From assembly GCA_012729145.1 (NCBI GenBank), contig JAAYDT010000081.1:1-64000 (forward strand): 64,000 nucleotides of DNA, given 5' to 3'. The notes below the pieces were generated by a model, which saw nothing but the letters and a program-made list of their open reading frames with translations, did no database searches and had not been told where the DNA came from. Position 1 is the stretch's first letter, and each line of letters opens with the position of its first letter. Source of the stretch: Synergistaceae bacterium (lineage in GTDB: Bacteria; Synergistota; Synergistia; Synergistales; Thermovirgaceae). A program made the translations under genes and the position numbers. Shown piece by piece: positions 42,623 to 51,262 of this stretch.

Positions 42623-43558
42623 TTGATACCTCTGGGTGAGATCCTGGCAAGAAGGGACCCGGCAAGCATGATCCAGAAGATCTGCAGCCAGAAAGCGCCC
42701 TTTAATGCCGTCGAGATCGGCTTCGGGAACGGCGAGTTCCTTCAGCATGCAGCATTGGAGAGACCCGATGGGTTTTTTTTCGGCATCGAGGTCTCCATCA
42801 ACTGTGTAATGAAGGCTCTAAAACGGACACGGAGATCGTCGCTGAGCAATGTCCGTTTACTACTGGGCGATGCCCGTTTCCTGCTGAACGAATGTTTCCC
42901 CGAGGATTGGCTGGATGCTGTTTACATGAACTTCCCCTGTCCATGGCCAAAAAGCAGGCATGCAAAGAGAAGAGTGACATCCCGGGGATTCGGCGACGCT
43001 TTGGCGGGCGTTCTCAAGATTGGAGGGGCCTTCGAACTGGTGACGGATGATGAAAGATACGCTGAGGATGCAGCCATTACGATACCATCCCACCCCGCAA
43101 TAGAAATGGAAGCCTTCGAAGCGGACCCCTTAAGAAAAGTGCGCACCAAATATGAAAGGAAGTGGCTGGAAGCCGGCAGAAGGATCTACCTCCTTCGTTT
43201 CAGGAAGGAGAGATCTTTCAGAAGAAAGACTTTGGGAGGGGGAGTGGAGGAATTGCACAAGGCTTTGGAAAGACCCTGTCCTGAACTGAGGGAACTCTCG
43301 GCGCTCACGGGAAGGGAGGGAGGTCAGAGGGAGGCCAGGTGGGTATTCAGGGACTGTTATATCAACCCTGCAGGTGTGGTACTGTTGGAGACTCTGACCT
43401 CTGATGAGGGTTTCGAACAGTCCTTCTTCTTCAGGATAGTTCCGAGAGGCCTGGGGTGCATGGTCAAGGTTGATCCTTCCACTCGGCCATTCACCACTCC
43501 ATCGGTGTCAGGAGCCTTTCAGGAGGTAGTCTCCTTCCTCGGGGGAGGAGAGCCATGA
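42623..43558 (+). CDS. trmB: tRNA (guanine-N7)-methyltransferase with C-terminal extension
   Basis: About 311 residues. SAM-binding VEIGFGNGEFL, then the signature NFPCPWPKSRHAKRR, where the usual Asp of PDPWPK is Cys. It methylates G46 of tRNA. Most TrmB proteins are near 210-240 residues; this one has roughly 100 extra C-terminal residues (from about KTLGGGVEEL), as in some thermophile TrmB proteins. I choose TTG 42623 (GGGGAG eight bases upstream) over GTG 42614, which lies too close to that site. It overlaps trmO by four bases. Confidence 0.88.
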   Translation: MIPLGEILARRDPASMIQKICSQKAPFNAVEIGFGNGEFLQHAALERPDGFFFGIEVSINCVMKALKRTRRSSLSNVRLLLGDARFLLNECFPEDWLDAVYMNFPCPWPKSRHAKRRVTSRGFGDALAGVLKIGGAFELVTDDERYAEDAAITIPSHPAIEMEAFEADPLRKVRTKYERKWLEAGRRIYLLRFRKERSFRRKTLGGGVEELHKALERPCPELRELSALTGREGGQREARWVFRDCYINPAGVVLLETLTSDEGFEQSFFFRIVPRGLGCMVKVDPSTRPFTTPSVSGAFQEVVSFLGGGEP

Positions 43559-43992
43559 ACGGGTATGCCCTTCACCCCGTCGGTTTTGTCCGCTCTCGCA
43601 TAAACAGACCGGTTCCGCCCGATGATTTCCGTGGCATAAGATCGACGATCGAGATCCTGCCCGAATTCGAGGAAGCTTTGGAGGGACTGGAAGGGGAGGA
43701 TCACATTCTGGTTCTTTTCAGGTTCCATCTCTCCAAGGGGTTTTCCCTGAAGGTCCATCCGAGAGGCGACCTAAACAGGCCACTAAGGGGTGTTTTCTCG
43801 ACCTGCAGCCCCGACAGGCCCAACCACATCGGCACAAGCCTTGTCAGGCTGAGCAAGGTGGAGGGTGCCACCCTGACGGTAGAGGACCTGGACGCAGTGG
43901 ACGGTACCCCTGTAATAGACATCAAACCCTTCAAAGGGATAGACCGCAGATCAAAGGAGCAGGAGAATTCACAGGGGGAACGGGACAGTTGA
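43555..43992 (+). CDS. TrmO / TsaA-like tRNA methyltransferase (UPF0066)
   Basis: The 145-residue beta-barrel SAM protein has LHPVGFVRSRINRP, then DRPNHIGTSLVRLSKVEGATL and DGTPVIDIKPF. Members methylate the t6A base at position 37 of some tRNAs. Its place between trmB and rsmD supports an RNA-modification job. ATG and stop both overlap its neighbours by four bases. Confidence 0.86.
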   Translation: MNGYALHPVGFVRSRINRPVPPDDFRGIRSTIEILPEFEEALEGLEGEDHILVLFRFHLSKGFSLKVHPRGDLNRPLRGVFSTCSPDRPNHIGTSLVRLSKVEGATLTVEDLDAVDGTPVIDIKPFKGIDRRSKEQENSQGERDS

Positions 43993-44480
43993 AGCAGGCC
44001 CGACCCACCTCCGGCCTTGTGCTGCAGGCTTTGTTCAATATCCTTGGGCCTGGTGACGGCAGATCCTTCCTGGATCTCTTTTCGGGGACGGGGAGAGTAG
44101 GGGCCGAGGCCAGCAGAAGAGGTTTCAGCCCGGTAGTCCTGGTCGATTCCTCCAGAAAGGGTCTTCCGGGAACAGAGGGACCCGGAGGTCTAAAGGGAAC
44201 GGAGTTCCTGGTCCTGGATGTCCGACGGGCCCTGCTGATCCTGGAAAAAAGGGGCCGTCATTTTGACGTGATCTTTGCGGATCCTCCCTACGGCATCGGA
44301 TGGGTAGCGAGAATGGCCTCATTGAACTCCCGTCTCTCTGGTATCATGAAAGCGAAAGGACTGTTCGTCCTCGAACATTCCCGGAGGGAAGCGATCGATC
44401 CTGCCGGCTGGAAGGGGTGGGACCTTTACTCCCGGACTTACGGTGAGACTTTGCTCACCTTTTTCAGCAAGGAGACTTAA
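43989..44480 (+). CDS. rsmD: 16S rRNA (guanine-966-N2)-methyltransferase
   Basis: The 163-residue protein has RPTSGLVLQALFNIL, the SAM site FLDLFSGTGRVGAEA and the catalytic DPPYGIG. It starts with TTG overlapping the trmO stop. It lacks the ~20-residue basic N-terminal strand that precedes RPT in typical RsmD (about 185 residues). rsmD-coaD adjacency is common. Confidence 0.9.
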   Translation: MKQARPTSGLVLQALFNILGPGDGRSFLDLFSGTGRVGAEASRRGFSPVVLVDSSRKGLPGTEGPGGLKGTEFLVLDVRRALLILEKRGRHFDVIFADPPYGIGWVARMASLNSRLSGIMKAKGLFVLEHSRREAIDPAGWKGWDLYSRTYGETLLTFFSKET

Positions 44481-44497
44481 AGGGAGGGAGAGACACC

Positions 44498-44998
44498 TTG
44501 ATCAGAGCGATGTATCCCGGGTCTTTCGACCCAATAACGAACGGGCACATATATATTGCCGAAAGGGCAGCGGCAATATTCGACGATCTCACCGTGGGTG
44601 TTCTCAACAACAGTCAGAAGAAATACACCTTCTCCAAAGAGGAGAGGGAGACCATGACCAGGGAGGCTCTTAGCCACCTTCCCAACGTAAGGGTAAAACA
44701 CTTCGAGGGTCTCCTGGTGGATTTCATGAGAGCCGAGAAGTGCCGTGTGATCATCCGGGGTCTTAGAGCCCTTTCGGATTTCGAGTACGAGTTCCAGCTT
44801 GCCCTCATGAACAGGCAACTTGCACCCGAGATAGAGACCTTCTTTATCGTAACCGAAGCAAGGTATTCCTATCTTTCCAGCCGCGCTGTGAAGGAGGTCT
44901 TTCATTTCGGAGGGGCGATCCACGACATGGTGCCTCCCGGAGTCTTCCGGAGGCTGAGAGAGAGATTCCCGCCCCTGCCAGGTCTCAGACAGGCCTGA
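44498..44998 (+). CDS. coaD: Phosphopantetheine adenylyltransferase
   Basis: The 166-residue enzyme makes dephospho-CoA. It begins AMYPGSFDPITNGHIYI with the T/HxGH motif (TNGH), and has RGLRALSDFEYEFQLALMNR and the later YSYLSSRAVKEV. The start is TTG after GGGAGGGAGAGACACC. The last 14 bases overlap the convergent tmcAL gene. Confidence 0.96.
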   Translation: MIRAMYPGSFDPITNGHIYIAERAAAIFDDLTVGVLNNSQKKYTFSKEERETMTREALSHLPNVRVKHFEGLLVDFMRAEKCRVIIRGLRALSDFEYEFQLALMNRQLAPEIETFFIVTEARYSYLSSRAVKEVFHFGGAIHDMVPPGVFRRLRERFPPLPGLRQA

Positions 44999-46199
44999 CG
45001 GGGAGGTTCCCTGATTCGCTGAAGAGCTCGGGGCTCTGGACCAGGTTTTCCCAGATCGAAGTGGCCCTGTATTCCAGATCGGCGATCATCCGCTGGTATG
45101 TGCCCGGCCTGCCGTTGGGACGGGTGACGACGGGGAGCCTTGAGGCTGTCCTCATCTCCTTGAGGATCTCCTGTCCTTTTATGTCCCAGCCGAGAACCCT
45201 TATGTAGGGAGGGCCGGTTCTTTGCGCTTTCCTGTTCGCACGATGGTCGAACCCCATGAGCGAGTGGCAGGCGAACCGCTGGATCTTGCTCCTTGGATAC
45301 CTCCGGCTGGTGCAGAGGTTTATGAACTCCTCGAAAGAGCCGGCCCTTGCGGCGCTGGCCGTCAGCAGATTCTCGATCCCCTCCCTCATCTCCGCGAATC
45401 TTGAGAGCCTGGAGGGTCCGTCTCTCATCAGCACTGTCCGCAGGATCCTCCAGAACACATCCAGGGAGAGTATGCATCTGCCCCGGGATATTTCCGTACC
45501 CAGCATCGAAAGAGCTTCAGGGGGCATTACTGTCCTTACCGTATCAGAGAGACCTTCGTTCCTTACGGTGTTCCTGATCCAGCCTGCCCCGGCAAAGGCC
45601 CCTGAAGATCCCGAGTGATGTCCGCCCCCTGTCCTCTTGATCGGAGTTATCCGGAGAGGGTAGTTGCGCTCGATGATCCGCTGGACATACTCCTGGGCCA
45701 GGATATTATTGGGGGATGAAAGCATCTTTCCGGCACCGGGCAGCAAGTGCTCTATGGCGGCGGTCCTTGCCTCGGCGTAGGAGAAGCCGCAGTCGAGTCG
45801 GCTTTTGAGGACCTTTTTGAAGGTGTCCGGTTCTTCCAGCAGGATCCCTGCCACTGTCTCCAGCGGTGCTTCGGGGTCTTCCATGCCGAATGAGAGGTGC
45901 GTAACGACACCGGTCATAGCCATCAGGTCCACCGCTGCCGATCCGAAGACCCCGGCATTGTGGCAGGAGAAAGCCGTCGGAAGTTCCAACACCAGGTTGG
46001 CGCCGAAACTGAGGGCCATCCGGGTTCGGCTCCACTTGTCGATAAAGGCGGGTTCCCCCCGCTGCACAAAGCTCGACGAGAGCACGACCACCGCTGCGTC
46101 GGCGCCGGCTGTTTCCAGAGACCGGTTCATGTGGTATAAATGTCCATTGTGAAAGGGGTTATACTCGGCAATGATCCCGACAATGCTTTTCCCAAACAT
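44985..46199 (-). CDS. tmcAL: tRNA(Met) cytidine acetate ligase
   Basis: The 404-residue protein matches TmcAL (YlbM): GIIAEYNPFHNGHLYHM with the HxGH nucleotidyl-transfer motif, SSSFVQRGEPAFIDKWSRTRMAL, and VLELPTAFSCHNAGVFG. It activates acetate with ATP and acetylates C34 of elongator tRNA-Met. The divergent neighbour is acetate kinase, and a CAT-anticodon tRNA lies at 24915. Confidence 0.93.
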   Translation of the reverse strand: MFGKSIVGIIAEYNPFHNGHLYHMNRSLETAGADAAVVVLSSSFVQRGEPAFIDKWSRTRMALSFGANLVLELPTAFSCHNAGVFGSAAVDLMAMTGVVTHLSFGMEDPEAPLETVAGILLEEPDTFKKVLKSRLDCGFSYAEARTAAIEHLLPGAGKMLSSPNNILAQEYVQRIIERNYPLRITPIKRTGGGHHSGSSGAFAGAGWIRNTVRNEGLSDTVRTVMPPEALSMLGTEISRGRCILSLDVFWRILRTVLMRDGPSRLSRFAEMREGIENLLTASAARAGSFEEFINLCTSRRYPRSKIQRFACHSLMGFDHRANRKAQRTGPPYIRVLGWDIKGQEILKEMRTASRLPVVTRPNGRPGTYQRMIADLEYRATSIWENLVQSPELFSESGNLPVRPV

Positions 46200-46285
46200 G
46201 GACCCGGACCTTCCTTCCTGTCATTTATGACTACGATAGATCCGTGGAACGGTTCCGGTCAACACTTAAGGAGGTTTGAACAGGG

Positions 46286-47482
46286 ATGAAGGTTCTAGTT
46301 CTCAACTGTGGAAGCTCCTCTCTGAAGTACCAGCTTTTCGACATGACCTCGGAGAAGGTCCTTGCGAAGGGTCTGGTGGAGAGGATAGGTATCGACGGTT
46401 CCAGGGTGAAGCATGAAAAGACCGGGATCGAACCTCTCAAGTTCGATATTCCTATCCCCAACCATAAAGTAGGGATCAAGGTCGTTCTTGACACCCTTCT
46501 GGACGGAGACCAGGGCGTCATAAGAGGTCTCGATGAGCTAAGGGCCGTAGGTCACAGGGTAGTTCACGGCGGAGAAAAGTTCGCGCGATCGGTGATAGTT
46601 ACCCCCGAGGTCCTGGAAGTGATCGAGGAGTGCGTTCCCCTGGCTCCGCTTCACAACCCGGCCAACCTTATGGGTATCAAGGCCATGATGGAGGTCCTGC
46701 CGTACGTTCCCCAGGTTGCTGTTTTCGATACCGCCTTCCATCAGACAATGCCCGATTACGCCTATATTTACGGCCTCCCTTTCCACTATTATGAGAAGCA
46801 GAGGGTCAGACGTTACGGGTTCCATGGGACAAGCCACTTCTACGTTGCCTACAGGGCAGCCGAGATGCTGGAAAAGCCCATAGAGGACCTGAAGATAGTA
46901 ACATGTCATCTGGGCAACGGCAGCTCCATCTCCGCCGTAAGGGGAGGCAGGTCGATCGATACAAGCCTCGGGTTCGGTACCGTCCCTGGCGTTCTTATGG
47001 GAACCCGGTGCGGTGATATCGACCCTACGGTTATCCTTTATCTGATGGAGCAGGATGGCATCGATCCCAAGTCGATGAGCCATATCATCCATAAAGAGAG
47101 CGGACTTCAGGGGATCTCCGGCATCAGCAGCGATCTCAGGGATGTTGAGGAGGCTGCCGCCGAGGGTAACGACAGGGCAAGACTTGCCCTTGACATTCTC
47201 TGTTACGGTATCCGCAAGCACGTATGTGCCTATGCAGGTGCCATGGGTGGTATCGATGCCATTGTCTTTACCGCAGGTATCGGCGAGAACAGTACTACAG
47301 TCAGGAAAATGGTCTGCCAGGGGCTGGAGTTCCTGGGAGCGAAGATAAACCTGGAAAGGAATAACGTAAGGGGCAAGGAAGCTTTCATTAACGAGCCGGA
47401 TTCCAGGGTGAGCATCATGGTGGTGCCGACCAACGAAGAGCTCGTCATAGCAAGGGACACCAGGGAGCTCGCAATAGGGTAG
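46286..47482 (+). CDS. ackA: Acetate kinase
   Basis: The 398-residue enzyme interconverts acetyl phosphate plus ADP and acetate plus ATP. VLNCGSSSLKYQLFD, AVFDTAFHQTMP, YGFHGTSHFYV, CHLGNGSSISAV and TAGIGENS are the family blocks. AAGGAGG lies upstream of the ATG. It is the substrate-level ATP step after pyruvate oxidation by POR. A pta gene is not seen in the window. Confidence 0.97.
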   Translation: MKVLVLNCGSSSLKYQLFDMTSEKVLAKGLVERIGIDGSRVKHEKTGIEPLKFDIPIPNHKVGIKVVLDTLLDGDQGVIRGLDELRAVGHRVVHGGEKFARSVIVTPEVLEVIEECVPLAPLHNPANLMGIKAMMEVLPYVPQVAVFDTAFHQTMPDYAYIYGLPFHYYEKQRVRRYGFHGTSHFYVAYRAAEMLEKPIEDLKIVTCHLGNGSSISAVRGGRSIDTSLGFGTVPGVLMGTRCGDIDPTVILYLMEQDGIDPKSMSHIIHKESGLQGISGISSDLRDVEEAAAEGNDRARLALDILCYGIRKHVCAYAGAMGGIDAIVFTAGIGENSTTVRKMVCQGLEFLGAKINLERNNVRGKEAFINEPDSRVSIMVVPTNEELVIARDTRELAIG

Positions 47483-47491
47483 GAAGAGTTC

Positions 47492-48142
47492 ATGAAGAAG
47501 AGGGGAAGGGGCAGTGTCCCCGGAATAAGGGAAAAACCCAGGGAATGGTCGTGTGCCTTTGATAGCGGAGCAGTGGCCGTTTCGAGTGAGCCGGTGTCGA
47601 TCAGTTGCGAACTCCCACTTTCTGGGTGCATAGAACATTGGGGGCAGGAGTACAGGTTCAACGATCCAGTGCTCGTCAGCGCAACCGTTACTGGCGATAC
47701 TTCGGGGATGGTGGTCGAACTTGCCATAGAAGCCCGAACGGAAGTTGACTGTGCAAGATGTCTGGAGCCCACCCCTCTTGAAATTTCAGAGGTTTTCCGT
47801 TATTTTTATAAGTCGCTGCCGGAGACAGAGGGCGTTCCGGGTCAGGAGAAAGATGCTGAAAGCGACGAAGACCTGGCCCTGGTTACAGCCCTAGAGGGAG
47901 AGATCGATCTTTCCGATCAGGTCTGGGAGTATCTTATTCTCTCTCTTCCCGAGAAGGTGCTGTGTTCCGAGGAGTGTCAGGGCATTTGCCCCGTCTGCGG
48001 CAAGAACAAGAACAGCGGCGAGTGCCGCTGTCCAGGTCGCGAGACCGATCCGAGGTTCGACGTCCTGGCTGAATTGATCGATGATGCAGGGGGAAAAGAT
48101 CCCGGGAAAGGAGGAAACAGGAATGGCCGCTCCAAAAAGTAG
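47492..48142 (+). CDS. yceD: YceD/DUF177 protein
   Basis: The 216-residue protein has ARTEVDCARCLEPTPLEIS and a C-terminal zinc-type cluster CSEECQGICPVCGKNKNSGECRC, typical of DUF177. Its partner is the following rpmF, with which it is nearly always linked and overlaps here by 20 bp. It is thought to act in 23S rRNA or ribosome maturation; the mechanism is not shown by sequence. Confidence 0.88.
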   Translation: MKKRGRGSVPGIREKPREWSCAFDSGAVAVSSEPVSISCELPLSGCIEHWGQEYRFNDPVLVSATVTGDTSGMVVELAIEARTEVDCARCLEPTPLEISEVFRYFYKSLPETEGVPGQEKDAESDEDLALVTALEGEIDLSDQVWEYLILSLPEKVLCSEECQGICPVCGKNKNSGECRCPGRETDPRFDVLAELIDDAGGKDPGKGGNRNGRSKK

Positions 48143-48332
48143 AACGTCCCATACCAGGACCAGACAGAGAAAGGCCCAGTGGCTTGGGTCTTTGAAGAGC
48201 CCGGGAACGACGGTCTGCTCCAGCTGCGGGGAAGTCACCCAGATGCACAGGGCCTGTCCCGAGTGTGGACATTACCGTGGACGTCAGGCAATCGAGAAGA
48301 AGGCTGAAGGCGAAGAGAAGAAGAGATCCTGA
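48123..48332 (+). CDS. rpmF: 50S ribosomal protein L32
   Basis: The 69-residue protein begins AAPKSRTSHTRTRQRKAQW and has zinc cysteines CSSCGEVTQMHRACPECG. AAAGGAGG lies upstream of the ATG at 48123. The acidic/basic tail EKKAEGEEKKRS is longer than usual. Confidence 0.95.
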   Translation: MAAPKSRTSHTRTRQRKAQWLGSLKSPGTTVCSSCGEVTQMHRACPECGHYRGRQAIEKKAEGEEKKRS

Positions 48333-48369
48333 TCCCCTTCCCAACGGGTTCATTACCGAAAGACCGAGC

Positions 48370-48406
48370 AAGATCAGGGGGCGAATTCCCCCCCCTGATC
48401 TTTTTT
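48370..48406 (+). terminator. Rho-independent terminator after rpmF
   Basis: AGATCAGGGGG and CCCCCTGATCT form an 11-bp stem with a nine-base loop and six Ts. It ends the ackA-yceD-rpmF unit. Confidence 0.92.
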
Positions 48407-48578
48407 GTGCCCAACTTTAGAGGTGACGCAACTCGCCCTCTTGGCGTCGTCCGTCAGTCCCTATGTTCCTTATAATGACCTCCGCTCGGATGGTCACGGT
48501 TCCCTGGCCCTGTTCCTATTCTCCTTCGGGAGGTCCTTCCCCGGTGTTTCCCACCCGCCACATCCTGTTCATTTCATA
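48407..48578. other. Non-coding stretch before the fatty-acid operon
   Basis: An open frame of 73 codons crosses it but overlaps the terminator, has no ribosome site and resembles nothing I know. I see no gene, repeat or structured RNA. Confidence 0.4.
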
Positions 48579-48607
48579 TTGACTAACAAGGTCCGGAACA
48601 TTATACT
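48579..48607 (+). promoter_or_regulatory. Promoter of the fapR-fab operon
   Basis: TTGACT (48579-48584) and TATACT (48602-48607) are 17 bases apart, with each box one mismatch from consensus. Confidence 0.8.
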
Positions 48608-48628
48608 TCCTGATCATATAACCTGATG

Positions 48629-48645
48629 TTAGCACCAGATAGCAA
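48629..48645 (+). promoter_or_regulatory. FapR operator-like site
   Basis: TTAGCACCAGATAGCAA matches the Bacillus FapR site TTAGTACCTGATACTAA at 13 of 17 positions. It lies about 15 bases after the predicted transcription start and touches the fapR ribosome site, where binding would block transcription. This fits malonyl-CoA-relieved autoregulation of the operon. Confidence 0.7.
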
Positions 48646-48657
48646 AGGAGAAGAGCC

Positions 48658-49269
48658 ATGGAAAGGTCTGCTGCCAGAAAGATCCGCCAGACCAGGATCA
48701 TCTCGGAGCTTGAGGCCAACCCTCTCCTTACAGATGAGGAGATCGCCGGGAGACTGGGTGTAAGCGTTAGCACTGTCAGACTGGACAGGGCGATGCTTGG
48801 TATCCCCGAGGTCAGGGAGCGTATGAGGTCAATGGCAAACCAGGCTGGTAGCAGGCTCAGGTCGCTGAAAAGGGAGGAGGTCATCGGTGAGCTCCTGGAC
48901 CTCCAGCCTGGCGAATGGGCCCTCTCAACTCTCCAGACATCGCGAGAGATGGCCTTCCGCCACACCCATTTCGTTTCGGACCACTACATCTACGCCATGG
49001 CGAGTTCCCTGGCAATAGCCGTCATTGAAGCGGACATGGTGGTCACCGGCTCAGCAAGGGTCCGGTTCAGGTCTCCCGCCAGAGTGGGCGAGAGGCTTGT
49101 GGCCAGGGCGAAAGTCGGTACGAAAAAGGGAAACAAAAATGTTGTTAGTGTGAGAATTAGAGTAGGAGAGCAGGAGATATTCGTCGGAAGGTTCATTACA
49201 GTAGAGAAGGAATGTCTGAACGGATCCTTTGAGTCAGAGAGGTGTGATCCCGATGTTGCTGGCTCTTGA
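48658..49269 (+). CDS. fapR: Fatty acid and phospholipid synthesis repressor FapR
   Basis: The 203-residue protein has an N-terminal helix-turn-helix (LLTDEEIAGRLGVSVSTVRLDRAMLGIPEVRER) and a hot-dog domain (AFRHTHFVSDHYIYAMASSLAIAV, then ARVRFRSPARVGERLVARAKV) that in Bacillus binds malonyl-CoA. AGGAG precedes the ATG. It overlaps plsX by 17 bp, the Bacillus order fapR-plsX-fabD-fabG in expanded form. Confidence 0.93.
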   Translation: MERSAARKIRQTRIISELEANPLLTDEEIAGRLGVSVSTVRLDRAMLGIPEVRERMRSMANQAGSRLRSLKREEVIGELLDLQPGEWALSTLQTSREMAFRHTHFVSDHYIYAMASSLAIAVIEADMVVTGSARVRFRSPARVGERLVARAKVGTKKGNKNVVSVRIRVGEQEIFVGRFITVEKECLNGSFESERCDPDVAGS

Positions 49270-50260
49270 TGTAATGGGAGGGGACAATGCTCCCCTTGAG
49301 ACCTGTGCTGGAGCGGTAATGGCTTGTGAAAGGTTTACTGATCTGGAGTTGGCGCTTGTGGGAGACACGGAGGCTGTCAGGCCCCTGTTGGATAAAGTTC
49401 CCGCCTCCGTCAGGACCAGGCTCCACCTGGTCCACGCAGAAGAGCTGATAACCATGGATGAGCCCCCTGCGGTGGCCGTGAGGAAGAAGAGACATTCAAG
49501 TCTTCGGATAGCCATGCAGATGGTCCGTTCCGGGGAGGCCCAGGGCTGTGTTTCCGCGGGGAGCACCGGTGCCATAGTCGCGGGAGGTGTACTTGTCGTT
49601 GGACGGATCCCCGGAATAGAAAGACCCGGGCTGGGAGTCCCCCTTCCAGCCGTGAACCGGATATCGATGCTGATTGACATCGGGGCGACGGTCCGGTGCA
49701 AACCCCTGAACCTCTACCAGTTCGCCCTGATGGGTGATGTTTACATGAGGAAGATAATCGGGGTAGAGAGCCCCTCCATAGGACTTCTCTCTAACGGGCA
49801 GGAGGAGGTCAAGGGGGATGAACTGATCATCGAGGCGAGAGAATTCTTCAGAAAGAGTCGCCTCAACTTCATCGGAAACGTGGAAGGCGGGACAATTCCC
49901 TTCGGTGCCGCCGACGTTGTGGTTTGCGAAGGGCTGACGGGGAACATCCTGCTCAAGTTCATCGAGGGGACCGGGGAGGCGATGTACTCTCTGGTCCGGG
50001 AGGAGATCAGCAGGCATTTCCTGGCAAAGGTGGGAATGCTGTTCATGATACCCATGCTCAAGGACCTATGGGCACGGTTCAACTACGAGGAGACAGGAGG
50101 AACGCCTCTCCTTGGGGTCAACGGGGCCGTCATCAAGGCCCATGGAAGATCCAGGGCAAGGGCCATATGCGGTGCGGTCAGGGTCGCGCGGGAGTTCGTG
50201 ACGAAGAGAGGTGTTGAGACCATAGCCCAAGAACTTGCCGAAGGAGTGAGGAGAGAATGA
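49253..50260 (+). CDS. plsX: Phosphate acyltransferase PlsX
   Basis: About 335 residues. It makes acyl phosphate from acyl-ACP for glycerolipid synthesis. LALDVMGGDNAP opens the protein; VSAGSTGAIVAG and VVCEGLTGNILLKFIEGTGEA follow, and GVNGAVIKAHGRSRA closes. I start at ATG 49253 with AGAGGTG eight bases upstream; the frame extends to TTG 49229. The stop overlaps fabH. Confidence 0.96.
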   Translation: MLLALDVMGGDNAPLETCAGAVMACERFTDLELALVGDTEAVRPLLDKVPASVRTRLHLVHAEELITMDEPPAVAVRKKRHSSLRIAMQMVRSGEAQGCVSAGSTGAIVAGGVLVVGRIPGIERPGLGVPLPAVNRISMLIDIGATVRCKPLNLYQFALMGDVYMRKIIGVESPSIGLLSNGQEEVKGDELIIEAREFFRKSRLNFIGNVEGGTIPFGAADVVVCEGLTGNILLKFIEGTGEAMYSLVREEISRHFLAKVGMLFMIPMLKDLWARFNYEETGGTPLLGVNGAVIKAHGRSRARAICGAVRVAREFVTKRGVETIAQELAEGVRRE

Positions 50261-51252
50261 AATTCAGACAGTGTACCCCTGTAGTGCTTCTCGGAACGGG
50301 CATGAGTGTGCCCGACAGGGTCCTGACCAACAAGGACCTGGAGAAGATAGTGGATACCAGCGACGAGTGGATTCTGGAGAGAACAGGGATAAGTGAGAGA
50401 AGGATAGCCGCCGCCGGAGATGTGACCAGCGATCTTGCCGCCAGGGCGGGTATTGCTGCCCTGGATGCAGCCTCGGTCTCTCCGGAAGAGCTTGACATGA
50501 TCATTGTAGGGACTAACTCGCCGGACAAGCTATTTCCCGGAGTCGGCCCGATGGTCCAGTCCATGATAGGCGCCTCCAGGGCCGGAGCCTGCGATGTCCA
50601 GGCAGGGTGCACGGGTTGTGTCTATGCCATGATGGTGGCCTCGGCGGGGATCAGGGCCGGGTTCTGGAAAAAGGTTCTGGTGATCGGGGCGGAGACCCTT
50701 TCCAGGATAGTCGACTGGAAGGACCGCAATACCTGTGTGCTCTTCGGTGATGGTGCTGGAGCCGCTCTTCTCGGAGCCGGAGAGGGAGAGGACGGGGTTT
50801 TGGCCGCTGAAGTCCATGCCGACGGAAGCCTTAGCGATTACATAGAACTTCCTGGTGGACTGGCCGCCCACCCTGCAACGAACGAGACCGTCGAACAGGG
50901 GTTGCACTTCGTAAAGATGAAGGGCAATGAGGTCTTCAAATATGTTAACAGGGTGATCCCTCCCTTTGTCAGGGATCTCTGCGACAGTGAAGGACTTGAA
51001 GTGAAAGATATTGACGCCTGGATCTTTCACCAGGCGAATCACCGGATAATAGAAGGGGTCATGCGGAGACTTGAGGTCCCGCTGGAGAAGGCGGTGATCA
51101 ACCTCCAGAAGTACGGGAACACATCGGCAGCTTCGGTCTTCCTCGCTCTTCATGAGGGTATTGCCGAAGGGAGGATCACCAGGGGAGACAGAGTGATGCT
51201 GGTGAGTTTTGGGGCAGGAATGACCTACGGGGCAATGATCATCCGGATATGA
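50257..51252 (+). CDS. fabH: 3-oxoacyl-ACP synthase III
   Basis: The 331-residue condensing enzyme starts fatty acid chains from acetyl-CoA (or another acyl-CoA) and malonyl-ACP. The catalytic Cys is in DVQAGCTGCVYA, the His in HQANHRI, and the Asn in YGNTSAAS. DEWILERTGISERR is the usual N-terminal block. AAGGAGTGAGG lies upstream. The ATG overlaps the plsX stop. Confidence 0.97.
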   Translation: MKFRQCTPVVLLGTGMSVPDRVLTNKDLEKIVDTSDEWILERTGISERRIAAAGDVTSDLAARAGIAALDAASVSPEELDMIIVGTNSPDKLFPGVGPMVQSMIGASRAGACDVQAGCTGCVYAMMVASAGIRAGFWKKVLVIGAETLSRIVDWKDRNTCVLFGDGAGAALLGAGEGEDGVLAAEVHADGSLSDYIELPGGLAAHPATNETVEQGLHFVKMKGNEVFKYVNRVIPPFVRDLCDSEGLEVKDIDAWIFHQANHRIIEGVMRRLEVPLEKAVINLQKYGNTSAASVFLALHEGIAEGRITRGDRVMLVSFGAGMTYGAMIIRI

Positions 51253-51262
51253 GGTGGTTTAT

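Noticed and set aside
46538-47638. 366-codon minus-strand open frame
   Set aside because: Shadow of acetate kinase on the other strand.
48405-48626. 73-codon open frame between rpmF and fapR
   Set aside because: It begins inside the rpmF terminator, lacks a ribosome site, runs through the fapR promoter, and has no recognisable content.
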